Positions 42,309 to 51,591 of a stretch of DNA of 64,000 nt are shown piece after piece. The notes under the pieces are model-generated. The model had not been told where the DNA came from. It saw nothing but the letters and a program-made list of their open reading frames with translations, and did not search any database. Where the stretch lies: positions 10,944-74,943 of the forward strand of contig CAXTVQ010000014.1 of the NCBI GenBank assembly GCA_964247705.1. The letters are read 5' to 3'. Position numbers and translations under genes: made by a program. The stretch is from LMUY01 sp964247705 (GTDB taxonomy: Bacteria > Pseudomonadota > Alphaproteobacteria > Acetobacterales > Acetobacteraceae). Numbering within the stretch: position 1 is the stretch's first letter; the number at the start of each line of letters is the position of its first letter.

Positions 42309-43715
42309 TTACGGCGGCGCCGGCTTCAGGGCGACGCGCCAATGCGCCCGCCCAGCGCGCTTGACTTCATACATGGCCCCATCGGCCCGGCGCATCACAT
42401 CCTCCAGGGTTTCGGCCAGATGGGGGTGGCGGGCCGCTATCCCGATCGAGGTGGAAAGGGCAGGGGCCAAGGCCGGGAGACCGGCCGCCAGCAAGCCCGG
42501 CGCGTCCACCCGCAAGCGTTCCGCCCGCTCGGCCGCCGTCAGCTCGTCCGAGCCGTCCAGCCACAATGCGAATTCATCACCCCCAAGACGGGCCACGATG
42601 TCAGAGGGACGGACCGCGTTGCGCAGCATCCCCGCCATCATGACGAGCGCGTCGTCCCCGACATCGTGCCCACAGCAATCGTTGAGGCGTTTGAAATGAT
42701 CGAGGTCCACGTACATCAGCGTGCCTGGCATCCGCTCGCGCTCCAGCCGGTCGATCCGGCGATTGACCTCCTCGACGAAGGAGCGGCGATTGAGCAGCCC
42801 GGTCAGCGGATCCGTGCGCGCCTGCAACGCCAGTTCGCGCTGGATCGCCTCATGCTCCAGCACCACCCGGATGATCGCGGTGGCGGAGGAGGCGAGCGAA
42901 CAGTCCTCCTCCGTCCAGGCCAGCGCGCCGGCGCTGCGCCAGACGCACAACCCGGTGCGGTCCCCGAAGCGGGTGTAGCTCGGGCAGGTCAGGATCGGGT
43001 GACCGGTCATGACGGTCACCGCCGGGTCGGTCGTGTCGGACTGCAGCAGCTCGAACAGGCCGGCCAACAAATCCGTCCCATCCGCGCCGGATTGGTGCAG
43101 CACGGCGCCGTCGGCCGTACTGGCCAGGAGGTTCAGGACCACCGCGCCATCGGCCCCCAGGGCCGCGCACAGCCCCTCCAGGACCGCCTGCATCATGCGC
43201 GGGGCCAACACTTCCTGCCGCATCTGCCACAGGATGTGTTGCACCACCTCGCCCCGGCACAGGGCCGCCGTGATCTTGGCCTCCTCTGCTTCCTGCGCCG
43301 TGATATTCCGCGCGATACCGCGTAAGCCGACACACTCCGAACCCGACATCATCGGGGCGGCCGAGATCGCGAAGCAACCACTGCCGCCATTGGCTTGCCG
43401 CAGCCATACGCGGCGACCCTGGAACGGTGGTCCGGCGGCGAACGGATCCGAACCGTCCCCAGCCATGGCGAGCAGCGCTGAAACGGGCTGGCCGAGCAGG
43501 GTGTCGGCAGGCCAACCCAGCACCTCCTCCGGCGACAGAAACGTGATCCGCCCTGTGATATCGGTCTCGAACGCGATATCGGCTGCGAGGGCTACGAAAT
43601 CGCGCCAGCGCTGCCGGCTATCCAGCAGCGCCCCTTGCAGCAGGGCCGCCCCGGTGCGCACCGCCCGCGGTATGATCCTCACCGCCCCGGTCACGCTCGT
43701 CCTTGCCTCGTCCAT
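42309..43715 (-). CDS. PAS-GAF-GGDEF diguanylate cyclase
   Basis: A 468-residue cytosolic signalling enzyme. A PAS domain (about 25-150: ETDITGRITFLSPEEVLGWP), a GAF-like domain (about 155-295, with CPSYTRFGDRTGLCVW) and a C-terminal GGDEF domain (from about 305) are visible. The active motif is intact as RLGGDEFALWL, and RPSD five residues before it is the inhibitory I-site. It makes cyclic-di-GMP in response to a small-molecule or redox signal. ATG 43715 was chosen over a TTG at 43733. No membrane segment. Confidence 0.9.
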   Translation of the reverse strand: MDEARTSVTGAVRIIPRAVRTGAALLQGALLDSRQRWRDFVALAADIAFETDITGRITFLSPEEVLGWPADTLLGQPVSALLAMAGDGSDPFAAGPPFQGRRVWLRQANGGSGCFAISAAPMMSGSECVGLRGIARNITAQEAEEAKITAALCRGEVVQHILWQMRQEVLAPRMMQAVLEGLCAALGADGAVVLNLLASTADGAVLHQSGADGTDLLAGLFELLQSDTTDPAVTVMTGHPILTCPSYTRFGDRTGLCVWRSAGALAWTEEDCSLASSATAIIRVVLEHEAIQRELALQARTDPLTGLLNRRSFVEEVNRRIDRLERERMPGTLMYVDLDHFKRLNDCCGHDVGDDALVMMAGMLRNAVRPSDIVARLGGDEFALWLDGSDELTAAERAERLRVDAPGLLAAGLPALAPALSTSIGIAARHPHLAETLEDVMRRADGAMYEVKRAGRAHWRVALKPAPP

Positions 43716-43876
43716 GCATCCGTCCCGCTCCAACCCCCGTCATTTTGTGCCGAACCGGTAAACGCTCCGTTAGTGACGAGCGCACTACAGGACGAGACCA
43801 AGCGGCAGCCCGTTTGACAGCGAATAGGGGCCTGCGCATGGTCCGCCGCCGAGCGAGAGAGAAAGTCTTCACCACC

Positions 43877-44704
<828 letters not shown>

Positions 44705-44712
44705 ACAGGCGC

Positions 44713-45822
44713 GTGCTCGACCCGGTGGCCCTGACCCAGGCGCTGATCCGCTGCCCGTCCATCACCCCGGCCGACGCCGGCGCGCTGGGCGTGGTGGCGG
44801 AGGCGGCGTCCGGACTCGGTTTCACCCTGCACCGGCTGGCGTTCGACGGCACGCCCAACCTGTTCGCCCGCCGCGGGGAAGCCGGGCCCCACCTATGCTT
44901 CGCCGGCCATACGGACGTGGTGCCGCCCGGCGAGGCGGCCTGGTCGACGGACCCGTTCGGGGCCGAGTTGCGGGACGGCGCCGTGTTCGGCCGCGGCGCC
45001 TGCGACATGAAGGGCGCGGTGGCCGCGTTCCTGGCCGCGGTGGCGGCGGAACCGGCGGGCGCCGGGTCCGTCAGCCTGCTGATCACGGGGGACGAGGAAG
45101 GGCCCGCCACCGGCGGCACCGTGCGCGTGCTCGAGTGGATGGCGGAGCACGGCCACATTCCGGATTTCTGCCTGGTCGGCGAGCCCACCAATGCCGCGGA
45201 GCTCGGCGACGTGGTCAAGATCGGCCGCCGCGGCAGCCTCAACGCGCGCATCACCGTGCACGGCACCCAGGGCCACGTGGCCTACCCGGCGCGGGTGGAC
45301 AACCCGGTTCACCGGCTGACCTGGATGCTGGCGGAGATCCTGGGCACCACGCTGGACGAAGGGACGGAGTGGTTCGAGCCGACCAGCTTGCAGGTCACCA
45401 CGGTGGACGTCGGCAACCCGGCCACCAACGTCGTGCCCGCCCAGGCGAGCGCGCGGCTCAACATACGCTTCAATGACCGGCATACCGGGGCCTCTCTCCA
45501 GCGGTGGCTGGAGACGGTGAACGCCCGCCACGGCGACCGCTCCGAAGTGGCGGTGAGCGTCAGCGGCGAAGCGTTCCTGACCAGCCCCGGACCGGAGATC
45601 GAGCGGCTGGTCGCGGCGGTGTCGTCGGCCACGGGGCGGGAGCCGCGGCTGGACACGGGCGGCGGCACCTCGGACGCGCGGTTCATCGCCCGGTATTGCC
45701 CGGTGGCGGAGTTCGGGCTGGTGGGCGCCACGATGCACATGGCGGATGAAAACGTGCCGGTCGCGGACCTGCACGCGCTGACCGCGGTCTACCGGGCCGT
45801 GCTGCAGGGGTTCGCCGGATGA
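44713..45822 (+). CDS. dapE: Succinyl-diaminopimelate desuccinylase
   Basis: A 369-residue dimetal peptidase-family enzyme that removes succinate from N-succinyl-LL-diaminopimelate. Metal and catalytic residues are seen in CFAGHTDVVPPG, RGACDMKGAVAAF, GDEEGPATGGT and VGEPTNA, and the late GATMHMADENVPV carries the final His and Glu. The start is GTG 44713, eight bases after the dapD stop, giving MLDPVALTQALIRCPS. It is in an operon with dapD, and the next membrane-protein gene overlaps it by 4 bp. Confidence 0.95.
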   Translation: MLDPVALTQALIRCPSITPADAGALGVVAEAASGLGFTLHRLAFDGTPNLFARRGEAGPHLCFAGHTDVVPPGEAAWSTDPFGAELRDGAVFGRGACDMKGAVAAFLAAVAAEPAGAGSVSLLITGDEEGPATGGTVRVLEWMAEHGHIPDFCLVGEPTNAAELGDVVKIGRRGSLNARITVHGTQGHVAYPARVDNPVHRLTWMLAEILGTTLDEGTEWFEPTSLQVTTVDVGNPATNVVPAQASARLNIRFNDRHTGASLQRWLETVNARHGDRSEVAVSVSGEAFLTSPGPEIERLVAAVSSATGREPRLDTGGGTSDARFIARYCPVAEFGLVGATMHMADENVPVADLHALTAVYRAVLQGFAG

Positions 45823-46409
45823 AGCCGCCCATCCACACGCCGACGCGGATGGCAACCGTGCTGGTCGCCATCACCCGGGTCGCGCGGGGGCGCAAGGACG
45901 GGCTGCAGCAATTCGGCGACTCGGCCCAGGCCGTGCTGGGGGCGCTGGCGCCGCTGGTGGCCTTCCTGCTCGTGGGTGCCGTGCTCGGATTGATCACCGG
46001 CAGCCGCGAGGCGGTGGAAGACATGGCGGCGTTCACCGTCCTGCTGCTGGGCCCCCTGGTGGTGTCGTTCGAGATCGCGCGGCGATGGGACCGGGCCAAC
46101 CAATGGTTCCGCTTCGCCGTCGCGTTCTGCTGGTGCCAGTGGGCCGGGCCGATGGCGCTGGTGGCGGTGATGGTCCTCATGGCGCTGCTGATGGCCGGCG
46201 GCGTGAGCGAGAACGGGGCGGCCTCCGTCGGGCTGGCGTGCCTGGCGATCTATGCCTTCTGGCTGCACTGGTTTCTGGCGCGCCACGCGCTGGAGCTGCG
46301 GCCAGGGCGCGCGCTGCTGATGGTGATCGCCGTTGATCTCGTGACGTTCGCGATGTTCGCCCTGCCGCAACTGGCCGACTACGCGGTGAACGGTCCGCCG
46401 GCGTCGTAG
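45819..46409 (+). CDS. Hypothetical inner-membrane protein downstream of dapE
   Basis: A 196-residue protein with four or five membrane segments (AVLGALAPLVAFLLVGAVLG, FTVLLLGPLVVSFEIA, ALVAVMVLMALLMAGG, VGLACLAIYAFWLHWF, LLMVIAVDLVTFAMFAL). No family recognised. Its ATG overlaps the dapE stop (ATGA), so it belongs to the dapD-dapE operon. Its last 31 bases overlap the 3' end of truA on the other strand. The function could relate to the cell envelope, but only the operon position supports that. Confidence 0.8.
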   Translation: MKPPIHTPTRMATVLVAITRVARGRKDGLQQFGDSAQAVLGALAPLVAFLLVGAVLGLITGSREAVEDMAAFTVLLLGPLVVSFEIARRWDRANQWFRFAVAFCWCQWAGPMALVAVMVLMALLMAGGVSENGAASVGLACLAIYAFWLHWFLARHALELRPGRALLMVIAVDLVTFAMFALPQLADYAVNGPPAS

Positions 46410-47161
46410 AACACCGCCCGCAGGCACAGCCCTTCGGCAGGCGCATTCGGGCCGGCGGCGGACCGGTCCCGCGCGACCAGTATCTCGGCCATCCGCGCCG
46501 GCGGCCACCGCCCATTGCCGACCTGCGCCAGGCTCCCCGCCATGGTGCGCACCTGGTGGTGCAGGAACGAGCGTGCCTCGGCCACGATATGGATCACGTC
46601 CCCTTCGCGCCACACGTCCAGCCGGTCGAGCGTGCGCAGCGGGCTCTTTGCCTGGCAGGCAGCGGCGCGGAAAGACGTGAAATCATGCCGGCCGAGCAGG
46701 TGGCTCGCCCCCCGCGCCATCGCGTCCGTGTCGAGTGGATGGGGAAGATGCCACATACGGCCCAAAGCAAGGCCCGGGCGGGGGCGGCGGTTGAGGATGC
46801 GGTATTCGTATAGCCGCCGCGTGGCGGAGAAGCGGGGGTTCCAGCCGTCGGGCGCCAGGGCGGCGCGCAGGACGACGACCGGGTAGGGCTTCATATGGAA
46901 GTTCAGCGCGTCCCGCACCCGGTCCGGCGACAGGCGTGCAGGCAACGTCAGCATCGCCACCTGACCCGCGGCGTGGACCCCGGCATCGGTGCGCCCGGCC
47001 ACGACGCTTGCCACGGGCGCGCCCGTCAGCTTGGCCGCCGCCTCCTCCAGCACTTGCTGGACCGTCGTCACGCCCTCCTGGATCTGCCATCCGGCAAAGG
47101 GAGCGCCGTCGTACTCGATCAGCAAGGCAAACGGGACGTGCCCCTGCTTGTGCTCGGTCAC
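46379..47161 (-). CDS. truA: tRNA pseudouridine(38-40) synthase
   Basis: A 260-residue enzyme that makes pseudouridine at positions 38-40 of the tRNA anticodon arm. The catalytic Asp is in VVAGRTDAGVHAAGQVA, and ALLIEYDGAPFAGWQ is the family N-terminus. The start is GTG 47161, which overlaps the fmt stop by four bases (GTGA), so it is the last gene of a def-fmt-truA operon. Its stop region is antisense to the end of the membrane-protein gene on the plus strand. Confidence 0.95.
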   Translation of the reverse strand: MTEHKQGHVPFALLIEYDGAPFAGWQIQEGVTTVQQVLEEAAAKLTGAPVASVVAGRTDAGVHAAGQVAMLTLPARLSPDRVRDALNFHMKPYPVVVLRAALAPDGWNPRFSATRRLYEYRILNRRPRPGLALGRMWHLPHPLDTDAMARGASHLLGRHDFTSFRAAACQAKSPLRTLDRLDVWREGDVIHIVAEARSFLHHQVRTMAGSLAQVGNGRWPPARMAEILVARDRSAAGPNAPAEGLCLRAVFYDAGGPFTA

Positions 47162-48072
47162 GCGGCCCCGAGCAGCGTTCCGGCCGGCACCGGCGTGCCG
47201 CGGAGGAAGGCGTCGGCCGCCATCGGCGCGCGGCCCGGGCGCTGCACCCGCAGCAAACGCAGCGCTCCCGCGCCGCACGCCACTTCCAGCCCGTGCAGCA
47301 CCGTGCCGGGCGGCACGTTCGCCGGTTTCGTCGCAGGCTCGGCTTCCAGCACCTTGAGCACCTCGTCGCCCATTCGGCACCACGTGCCCGGCCAGGGATT
47401 GAGCGCACGAACCTGACGGTCGAGCTCGGTGGCCGTTCCCGTCCAGTGGAGCTCGCCATCGGCCCGGGACAGCTTGGGAGCATAGCTGGCGCCCTCGGCT
47501 GGTTGCGGCTCGGGACGGAGGCGTTCGGCCAGGGCGCGGACGATGAGCCGTGCGCCAAGCTCGGCCAACTCGTCGTGCAGGAGGGCGGCGGTGCCCCGCG
47601 GGCCGATCGGCACGCTGCCCGCCAGCAGCATGGCGCCGGTATCGAGCCCGGCATCCATCTGCATGATTGTCACACCACTCTCGGTGTCACCCGCAAGCAC
47701 CGCGGCCTGGATCGGCGCTGCGCCCCGCCACCGGGGCAACAGGCTGGCATGGATGTTGAGACAGCCGAGCCGAGGCGCGTCCAGCATGGCCTGCGGCAGG
47801 ATCAGCCCATAGGCCGCCACCACCGCCGCATCCAGCCGCAGATCTGCGAACGCGGCTTGTGCCGCCGGGTCGCGCTTGAGCGAGGCCGGGTGTTGCACGG
47901 CCAAGCCCCAAGCGTCGGCCGCGACGTGCACGGGGCAACGCGTGACGTGCTGGCCGCGGCCGGACGGGCGGGGCGGCTGGGTGTAGACGGCGGCGATTTC
48001 ATGGCCGGCGCCGTGCAGCGCCCGCAAGGCGGGCACGGCGAAATCCGGGCTACCCATGAACGCCAGCCGCAT
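47158..48072 (-). CDS. fmt: Methionyl-tRNA formyltransferase
   Basis: A 304-residue enzyme that formylates initiator methionyl-tRNA. Family blocks are LAFMGSPDFAVPALRAL at the start, NIHASLLPRWRGAAPIQAAVLAGD (the formyl-donor and tRNA-binding loop) and the C-terminal OB-fold region. The ATG 48072 overlaps the def stop by one base (TGATG), so translation is coupled to def. Intact and normal in length. Confidence 0.96.
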   Translation of the reverse strand: MRLAFMGSPDFAVPALRALHGAGHEIAAVYTQPPRPSGRGQHVTRCPVHVAADAWGLAVQHPASLKRDPAAQAAFADLRLDAAVVAAYGLILPQAMLDAPRLGCLNIHASLLPRWRGAAPIQAAVLAGDTESGVTIMQMDAGLDTGAMLLAGSVPIGPRGTAALLHDELAELGARLIVRALAERLRPEPQPAEGASYAPKLSRADGELHWTGTATELDRQVRALNPWPGTWCRMGDEVLKVLEAEPATKPANVPPGTVLHGLEVACGAGALRLLRVQRPGRAPMAADAFLRGTPVPAGTLLGAA

Positions 48073-48602
48073 CAGCCAGCCGCCTTCTGCTTCATCTCTT
48101 TGGCCAGCCGCCGCAGCAGCATGTTGCGCTTGAGGGCGGAAAGGTGGTCCACGAACAACACGCCATCGAGATGATCCAGCTCGTGCTGCAGGCAGGCGGC
48201 CAGCAACCCCTCGGCCTCCACCTGCTTCTGCGCCCCGGTCAGGTCGTGATAGCGCATCGTGACGCGGGCCGGACGCGAGACATCCGCATACTGGTTCGGC
48301 ACCGACAGGCAGCCTTCCTCCCGTGTAGACCACTCGTCGCTGACAGCCACGATCTGCGGGTTGATCAGGACCAGCGGCCTGGGCTCGTTATCCGGCATCA
48401 AGTCCACGACGACCACGCGCAGCCCGACGCCCACCTGCGGTGCCGCCAGGCCGATGCCGGGCGCCTTGTACATCGTCTCGAACATGCGGGGCACGAGCGC
48501 CTGCACCGCATCCGCATCCTCCGGCCGTACGGGACGAGCCTTGGTGCGCAGGGAGGCATGCGGCGTGATCAGGATCGGAAGGGTTTCTATCGCGGCGGAC
48601 AT
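48072..48602 (-). CDS. def: Peptide deformylase
   Basis: A 176-residue metal enzyme that removes the formyl group from new proteins. The three class motifs are GIGLAAPQVG, EGCLSVP (Cys metal ligand) and QHELDHLDG (two His ligands and the catalytic Glu). I chose ATG 48602 (MSAAIETLPILITPHASL), which has AAGG close upstream. ATG 48629 would add nine residues. It heads the def-fmt-truA operon on the minus strand. Confidence 0.96.
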   Translation of the reverse strand: MSAAIETLPILITPHASLRTKARPVRPEDADAVQALVPRMFETMYKAPGIGLAAPQVGVGLRVVVVDLMPDNEPRPLVLINPQIVAVSDEWSTREEGCLSVPNQYADVSRPARVTMRYHDLTGAQKQVEAEGLLAACLQHELDHLDGVLFVDHLSALKRNMLLRRLAKEMKQKAAG

Positions 48603-48783
48603 ACCTTGCGCATGTAGCTTTCCGGCCATCGCCGATCAATGACGAGGCCGGACCGTGGACCTCGCGGCACAGGTGCGCGGGCCGAAATGCCCTTGAAATA
48701 GGCACCGGCCGCGTCAATCTGTGTTCGCACTCGGAGTGCCGTTGCGGGCTCCGGTATCGTCTCGCTCCAAGGAGGAGGCCGCC

Positions 48784-49257
48784 ATGTCGTCTACCAGGGT
48801 TTTCGCGTCACCGTTCTTCGTGGGTTTCGATCAGCTCGAGCAGATGATCGAACGTGCGTCCAAGACCTCGTCGGACGGCTACCCGCCATACAACATCGAG
48901 CAAGTCGACGGCACGACGCTACGGATCACCTTGGCCGTCGCCGGGTTCACGATGGACGATCTGCAGATCACGCAGGAGGATAACCAGTTGGTGATCCGTG
49001 GCCGGCAGACTGACGATTCGCAGGGCCGCATATTCCTGCACCGAGGGATCGCAGCGCGTCAGTTCCAGCGTGCATTCGTGATGGCGGAGGGCATCGAGGT
49101 CAAAGGGGCGTGGCTCGACAGTGGCTTGCTGCACATCGAGCTTGCCCGGCCATTGCCGGAAACCCGGGTCAAGACAATCCCAATTACCCGATCGGGCGCT
49201 GCGAAAGTTGTCGACTCGGAACAAAAGTTCGTGCAATCGGCGGCTGAGAAAGACTAG
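48784..49257 (+). CDS. Small heat-shock protein, Hsp20/IbpA type
   Basis: A 157-residue chaperone with the alpha-crystallin domain at about residues 35-130 (YNIEQVDGTTLRITLAVAGF, then DLQITQEDNQLVIRGRQ and GAWLDSGLLHIELARP). It holds unfolding proteins until refolding. The start ATG 48784 has a very strong AAGGAGGAGG upstream, suiting high expression. Its partner, a DUF1150 gene, follows after 98 bp, as is usual in alphaproteobacteria. No ROSE-type thermosensor could be proven by eye. Confidence 0.94.
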   Translation: MSSTRVFASPFFVGFDQLEQMIERASKTSSDGYPPYNIEQVDGTTLRITLAVAGFTMDDLQITQEDNQLVIRGRQTDDSQGRIFLHRGIAARQFQRAFVMAEGIEVKGAWLDSGLLHIELARPLPETRVKTIPITRSGAAKVVDSEQKFVQSAAEKD

Positions 49258-49355
49258 ATTGTTCCAAATTGGTTGACTGGGCCCGGAAACTGTAGCCGCG
49301 GCCAAACGTGAAGCATGTGGCTCGCCGCTCCGGGAGCCTGTGCGAGGAGCACAAA

Positions 49356-49604
49356 ATGATCGATTCCGTTGAGACGATGGACACCAAGACCGCCGTACAG
49401 TTTGACGTCCGGCATATCACGCAAGACCAGCTCCAACAGCTTGGCCTGTCGCAATTGGCCTATGTGAAGCCAGTGATGCTGAACGGCACGGCCATGTTCG
49501 CAATCCACGGTGCGGATGGCTCGCCAATGGCGGTGGCGGAGGATCGCAACCTGGCACTGGCCGCAATTGTTCAGCACGAGATGATCCCGACGCTCGTGCA
49601 CTGA
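49356..49604 (+). CDS. DUF1150 family protein
   Basis: An 82-residue protein of the DUF1150 family, which in alphaproteobacteria regularly follows hsp20. The conserved block QLGLSQLAYVKPVMLNGTAMFAIHGADG and the end EDRNLALAAIVQHEM are seen. Start ATG 49356 has GAGGAG seven bases upstream, whereas an ATG at 49308 has none. Function unknown, presumably stress-related from its position. Confidence 0.88.
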   Translation: MIDSVETMDTKTAVQFDVRHITQDQLQQLGLSQLAYVKPVMLNGTAMFAIHGADGSPMAVAEDRNLALAAIVQHEMIPTLVH

Positions 49605-49761
49605 CCAGTGCGGCGGCCCTCTCCGCGGCTGGCCATGCGGCTTGGCGGCCTTCAGCCAAGCCGGCGGCCACTGCGGCTTAAATCCGTCTAGCCACACAAC
49701 TTGCGCCGCAGACTTGTCGTCCCACTGTCTAGCCAATGATATACTTTCCGTTGGCCGGCTG

Positions 49762-50640
49762 ATGGCCTACCCCACAACCGTCCGGTCTGCGCCTGAAACG
49801 CTCGCCACGTTGGTCGCCCGCCCATTGAAACAGGCAATCGCCTCGAGCGTCGTTGCAATTTTCAATGACAAGTCTCGCGGTGAAACGCCGGTGAAGCGCT
49901 GCACCGATGGCTTGTTTGGACCACAGTCCGTAGCGTGGCGCGTCCATGGCGACGTTACGTCCATGATGGTGGGCGGGGTGGCGGGACTGCTCTTACAAAT
50001 GTTGCACCCCGCAGTGCTCGCCGGTGTCTGGGACCACTCGAACTTCCGTGCCGACATGCACGGCCGGCTACGGCGCACAGCTCGATTCATCGCGATGACC
50101 ACTTACGGCGGCAAGGACGAGGCCGAGGCGATGATCGCACGCGTCCGCCGCATTCACGATCGGGTCCATGGCACGCTCCCGAGCGGGAACCCTTACTCCG
50201 CCAATGACCCGGCGTCCCTGGCGTGGGTGCATGTCACAGAGGCCACAAGCTTTCTCGATGCCTGGATCCGCTACGCCGATCCCATGATGTCTGCCGCCGA
50301 CCAAGACCGTTATTTTGCCGAAATGGCGCGTGTCGGTGCGGCGCTAGGGGCAGATCCAGTGCCCCGTACGCGAGCCGCGGCACGCAAGCTGATCGCCGCG
50401 GTCCGCCCCCACCTGGTCTGCGACGACCGCACACGCGAGGTTGCCCGGTTGGTTCTGAACCAGAAAGCCGCCAGCCGGCTTGCCGAACCGTTACAGGCGC
50501 TCACGCTTCAGGCGGGGATAGACCTGTTGCCATCATGGGCGCGGCGGATGCACGGGCTGTCCGCGCCGGTGCTCAGCCGGCCGCTGGTCCGCGCCGGCAC
50601 GCTCGGGATTGCGCAGACGCTACGGTGGGCTTTCCACTAA
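49762..50640 (+). CDS. MpaB/DUF2236-family oxygenase-like protein
   Basis: A 292-residue heme-oxygenase-like helical protein of the DUF2236/MpaB family, related to rubber oxygenase and fungal MpaB. The key blocks are WRVHGDVTSMMVGGVAGLLLQMLHP, DHSNFRADMHGRLRRTARFI and GNPYSANDPASLAWVHVTEATS. The histidines there are candidate heme ligands. Bacterial members are poorly known, and a natural substrate cannot be given. The start is ATG 49762. It converges on hpf. Confidence 0.85.
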   Translation: MAYPTTVRSAPETLATLVARPLKQAIASSVVAIFNDKSRGETPVKRCTDGLFGPQSVAWRVHGDVTSMMVGGVAGLLLQMLHPAVLAGVWDHSNFRADMHGRLRRTARFIAMTTYGGKDEAEAMIARVRRIHDRVHGTLPSGNPYSANDPASLAWVHVTEATSFLDAWIRYADPMMSAADQDRYFAEMARVGAALGADPVPRTRAAARKLIAAVRPHLVCDDRTREVARLVLNQKAASRLAEPLQALTLQAGIDLLPSWARRMHGLSAPVLSRPLVRAGTLGIAQTLRWAFH

Positions 50641-50969
50641 GCGCCGAGCGGGCGGCCTACACTCGGACGTAGCTCCAACCCTGCTCCTGCGGGCGGCATA
50701 CGTCTCGTGTGCGTTATGGATGTTGCCGAGCGCCGTCGCCATCAGCCCAGGGTCTGCACTGCCGACCTGCAGCACGATCCGTGCTGCCTATGTTCTTGCG
50801 CCTACGCCCGGCCAATTAGGCCCGCGGCGGTGAGCAGCAAGCCTTGACCGACAATGCGGCGTCTCATGGGGTCTTGCCCGCTTCCAGCGAGTGGCCCTTC
50901 TCCGGCAACTTGCCGCCACCAATCATGATGCAAGTGGGTTCCCGGCGCTTCCTGACGATCTGGCGTGCG
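50641..50969. other. Non-coding gap between the MpaB-like gene and hpf
   Basis: A 329-bp convergent gap. I see no convincing gene, although two tiny minus-strand reading frames (one about 20 codons, MIGGGKLPEKGHSLEAG, then MRRRIVGQGLLLTAAG) touch by ATGA. The ptsN gene that often follows hpf is not here. No terminator hairpin with a T-run was found. Confidence 0.5.
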
Positions 50970-51557
50970 TTACCCGGCCTTCGCCGCCGGGTCGATCCAG
51001 CCGATATGGCCGTCTGTGCGCCGGTAAACCACATTCAGCTCCCCGGTCGTGCTGTTGTGGAACATCATCACCTGCTGGTCCGCCAGGTCCAGCCGCATCA
51101 CGGCCTCGCTGACCGTCAGCTTGTCGATGGTGGTCGTGGTCTCGGCGATCACTGTTGCGAACGCCTCGGCATGGCCGTCCGCCGGCGCTTGCGGAGACTC
51201 GTCCTCCTGGCGCAGCACGTATTGGCGGGCGGGCTGCGGCCGCTCGCGGTTCGCCGAATCCCGGGCGTGCTCGTTGACCCGGCGGCGGTAGCGCCGCAGG
51301 CGCTTGGCGATATGCTCGGCCGCATCGTCGAACGCGCTATTGGCGTCCGCCGCCTCTCCCTCGCCGCGCAGGGTCAGCCCACGGCCGGCATGCACGTTGA
51401 TATCGCAGGTAAAGAAGGACCGCGCGCGGCTGAACGTCACGTTCGCTTCCAACGCGCCATCGAAATACTTGCCCGCGATCGTATCCAGCCCGTCCGCTAC
51501 GCGCGTGCGCAGTGCGTCCGAAAGATCCACCTGCTTGCCGGAAACCGTGATTTGCAT
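50970..51557 (-). CDS. hpf: Ribosome hibernation-promoting factor, long form
   Basis: A 195-residue factor that pairs and silences 70S ribosomes in starvation. The N-terminal domain is MQITVSGKQVDLSDALRTRV with SRARSFFTCDINVHAGRGL. The C-terminal dimerisation domain is KLTVSEAVMRLDLADQQVMMF with NVVYRRTDGHIGWIDP. The start ATG 51557 has a near-perfect AAGGAGG (51567-51573, minus). It follows rpoN by 34 bp in the standard rpoN-hpf order. Confidence 0.95.
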   Translation of the reverse strand: MQITVSGKQVDLSDALRTRVADGLDTIAGKYFDGALEANVTFSRARSFFTCDINVHAGRGLTLRGEGEAADANSAFDDAAEHIAKRLRRYRRRVNEHARDSANRERPQPARQYVLRQEDESPQAPADGHAEAFATVIAETTTTIDKLTVSEAVMRLDLADQQVMMFHNSTTGELNVVYRRTDGHIGWIDPAAKAG

Positions 51558-51591
51558 CGGGCTGTGCCTCCTTGTTGGCGGGGTGCCCTGC

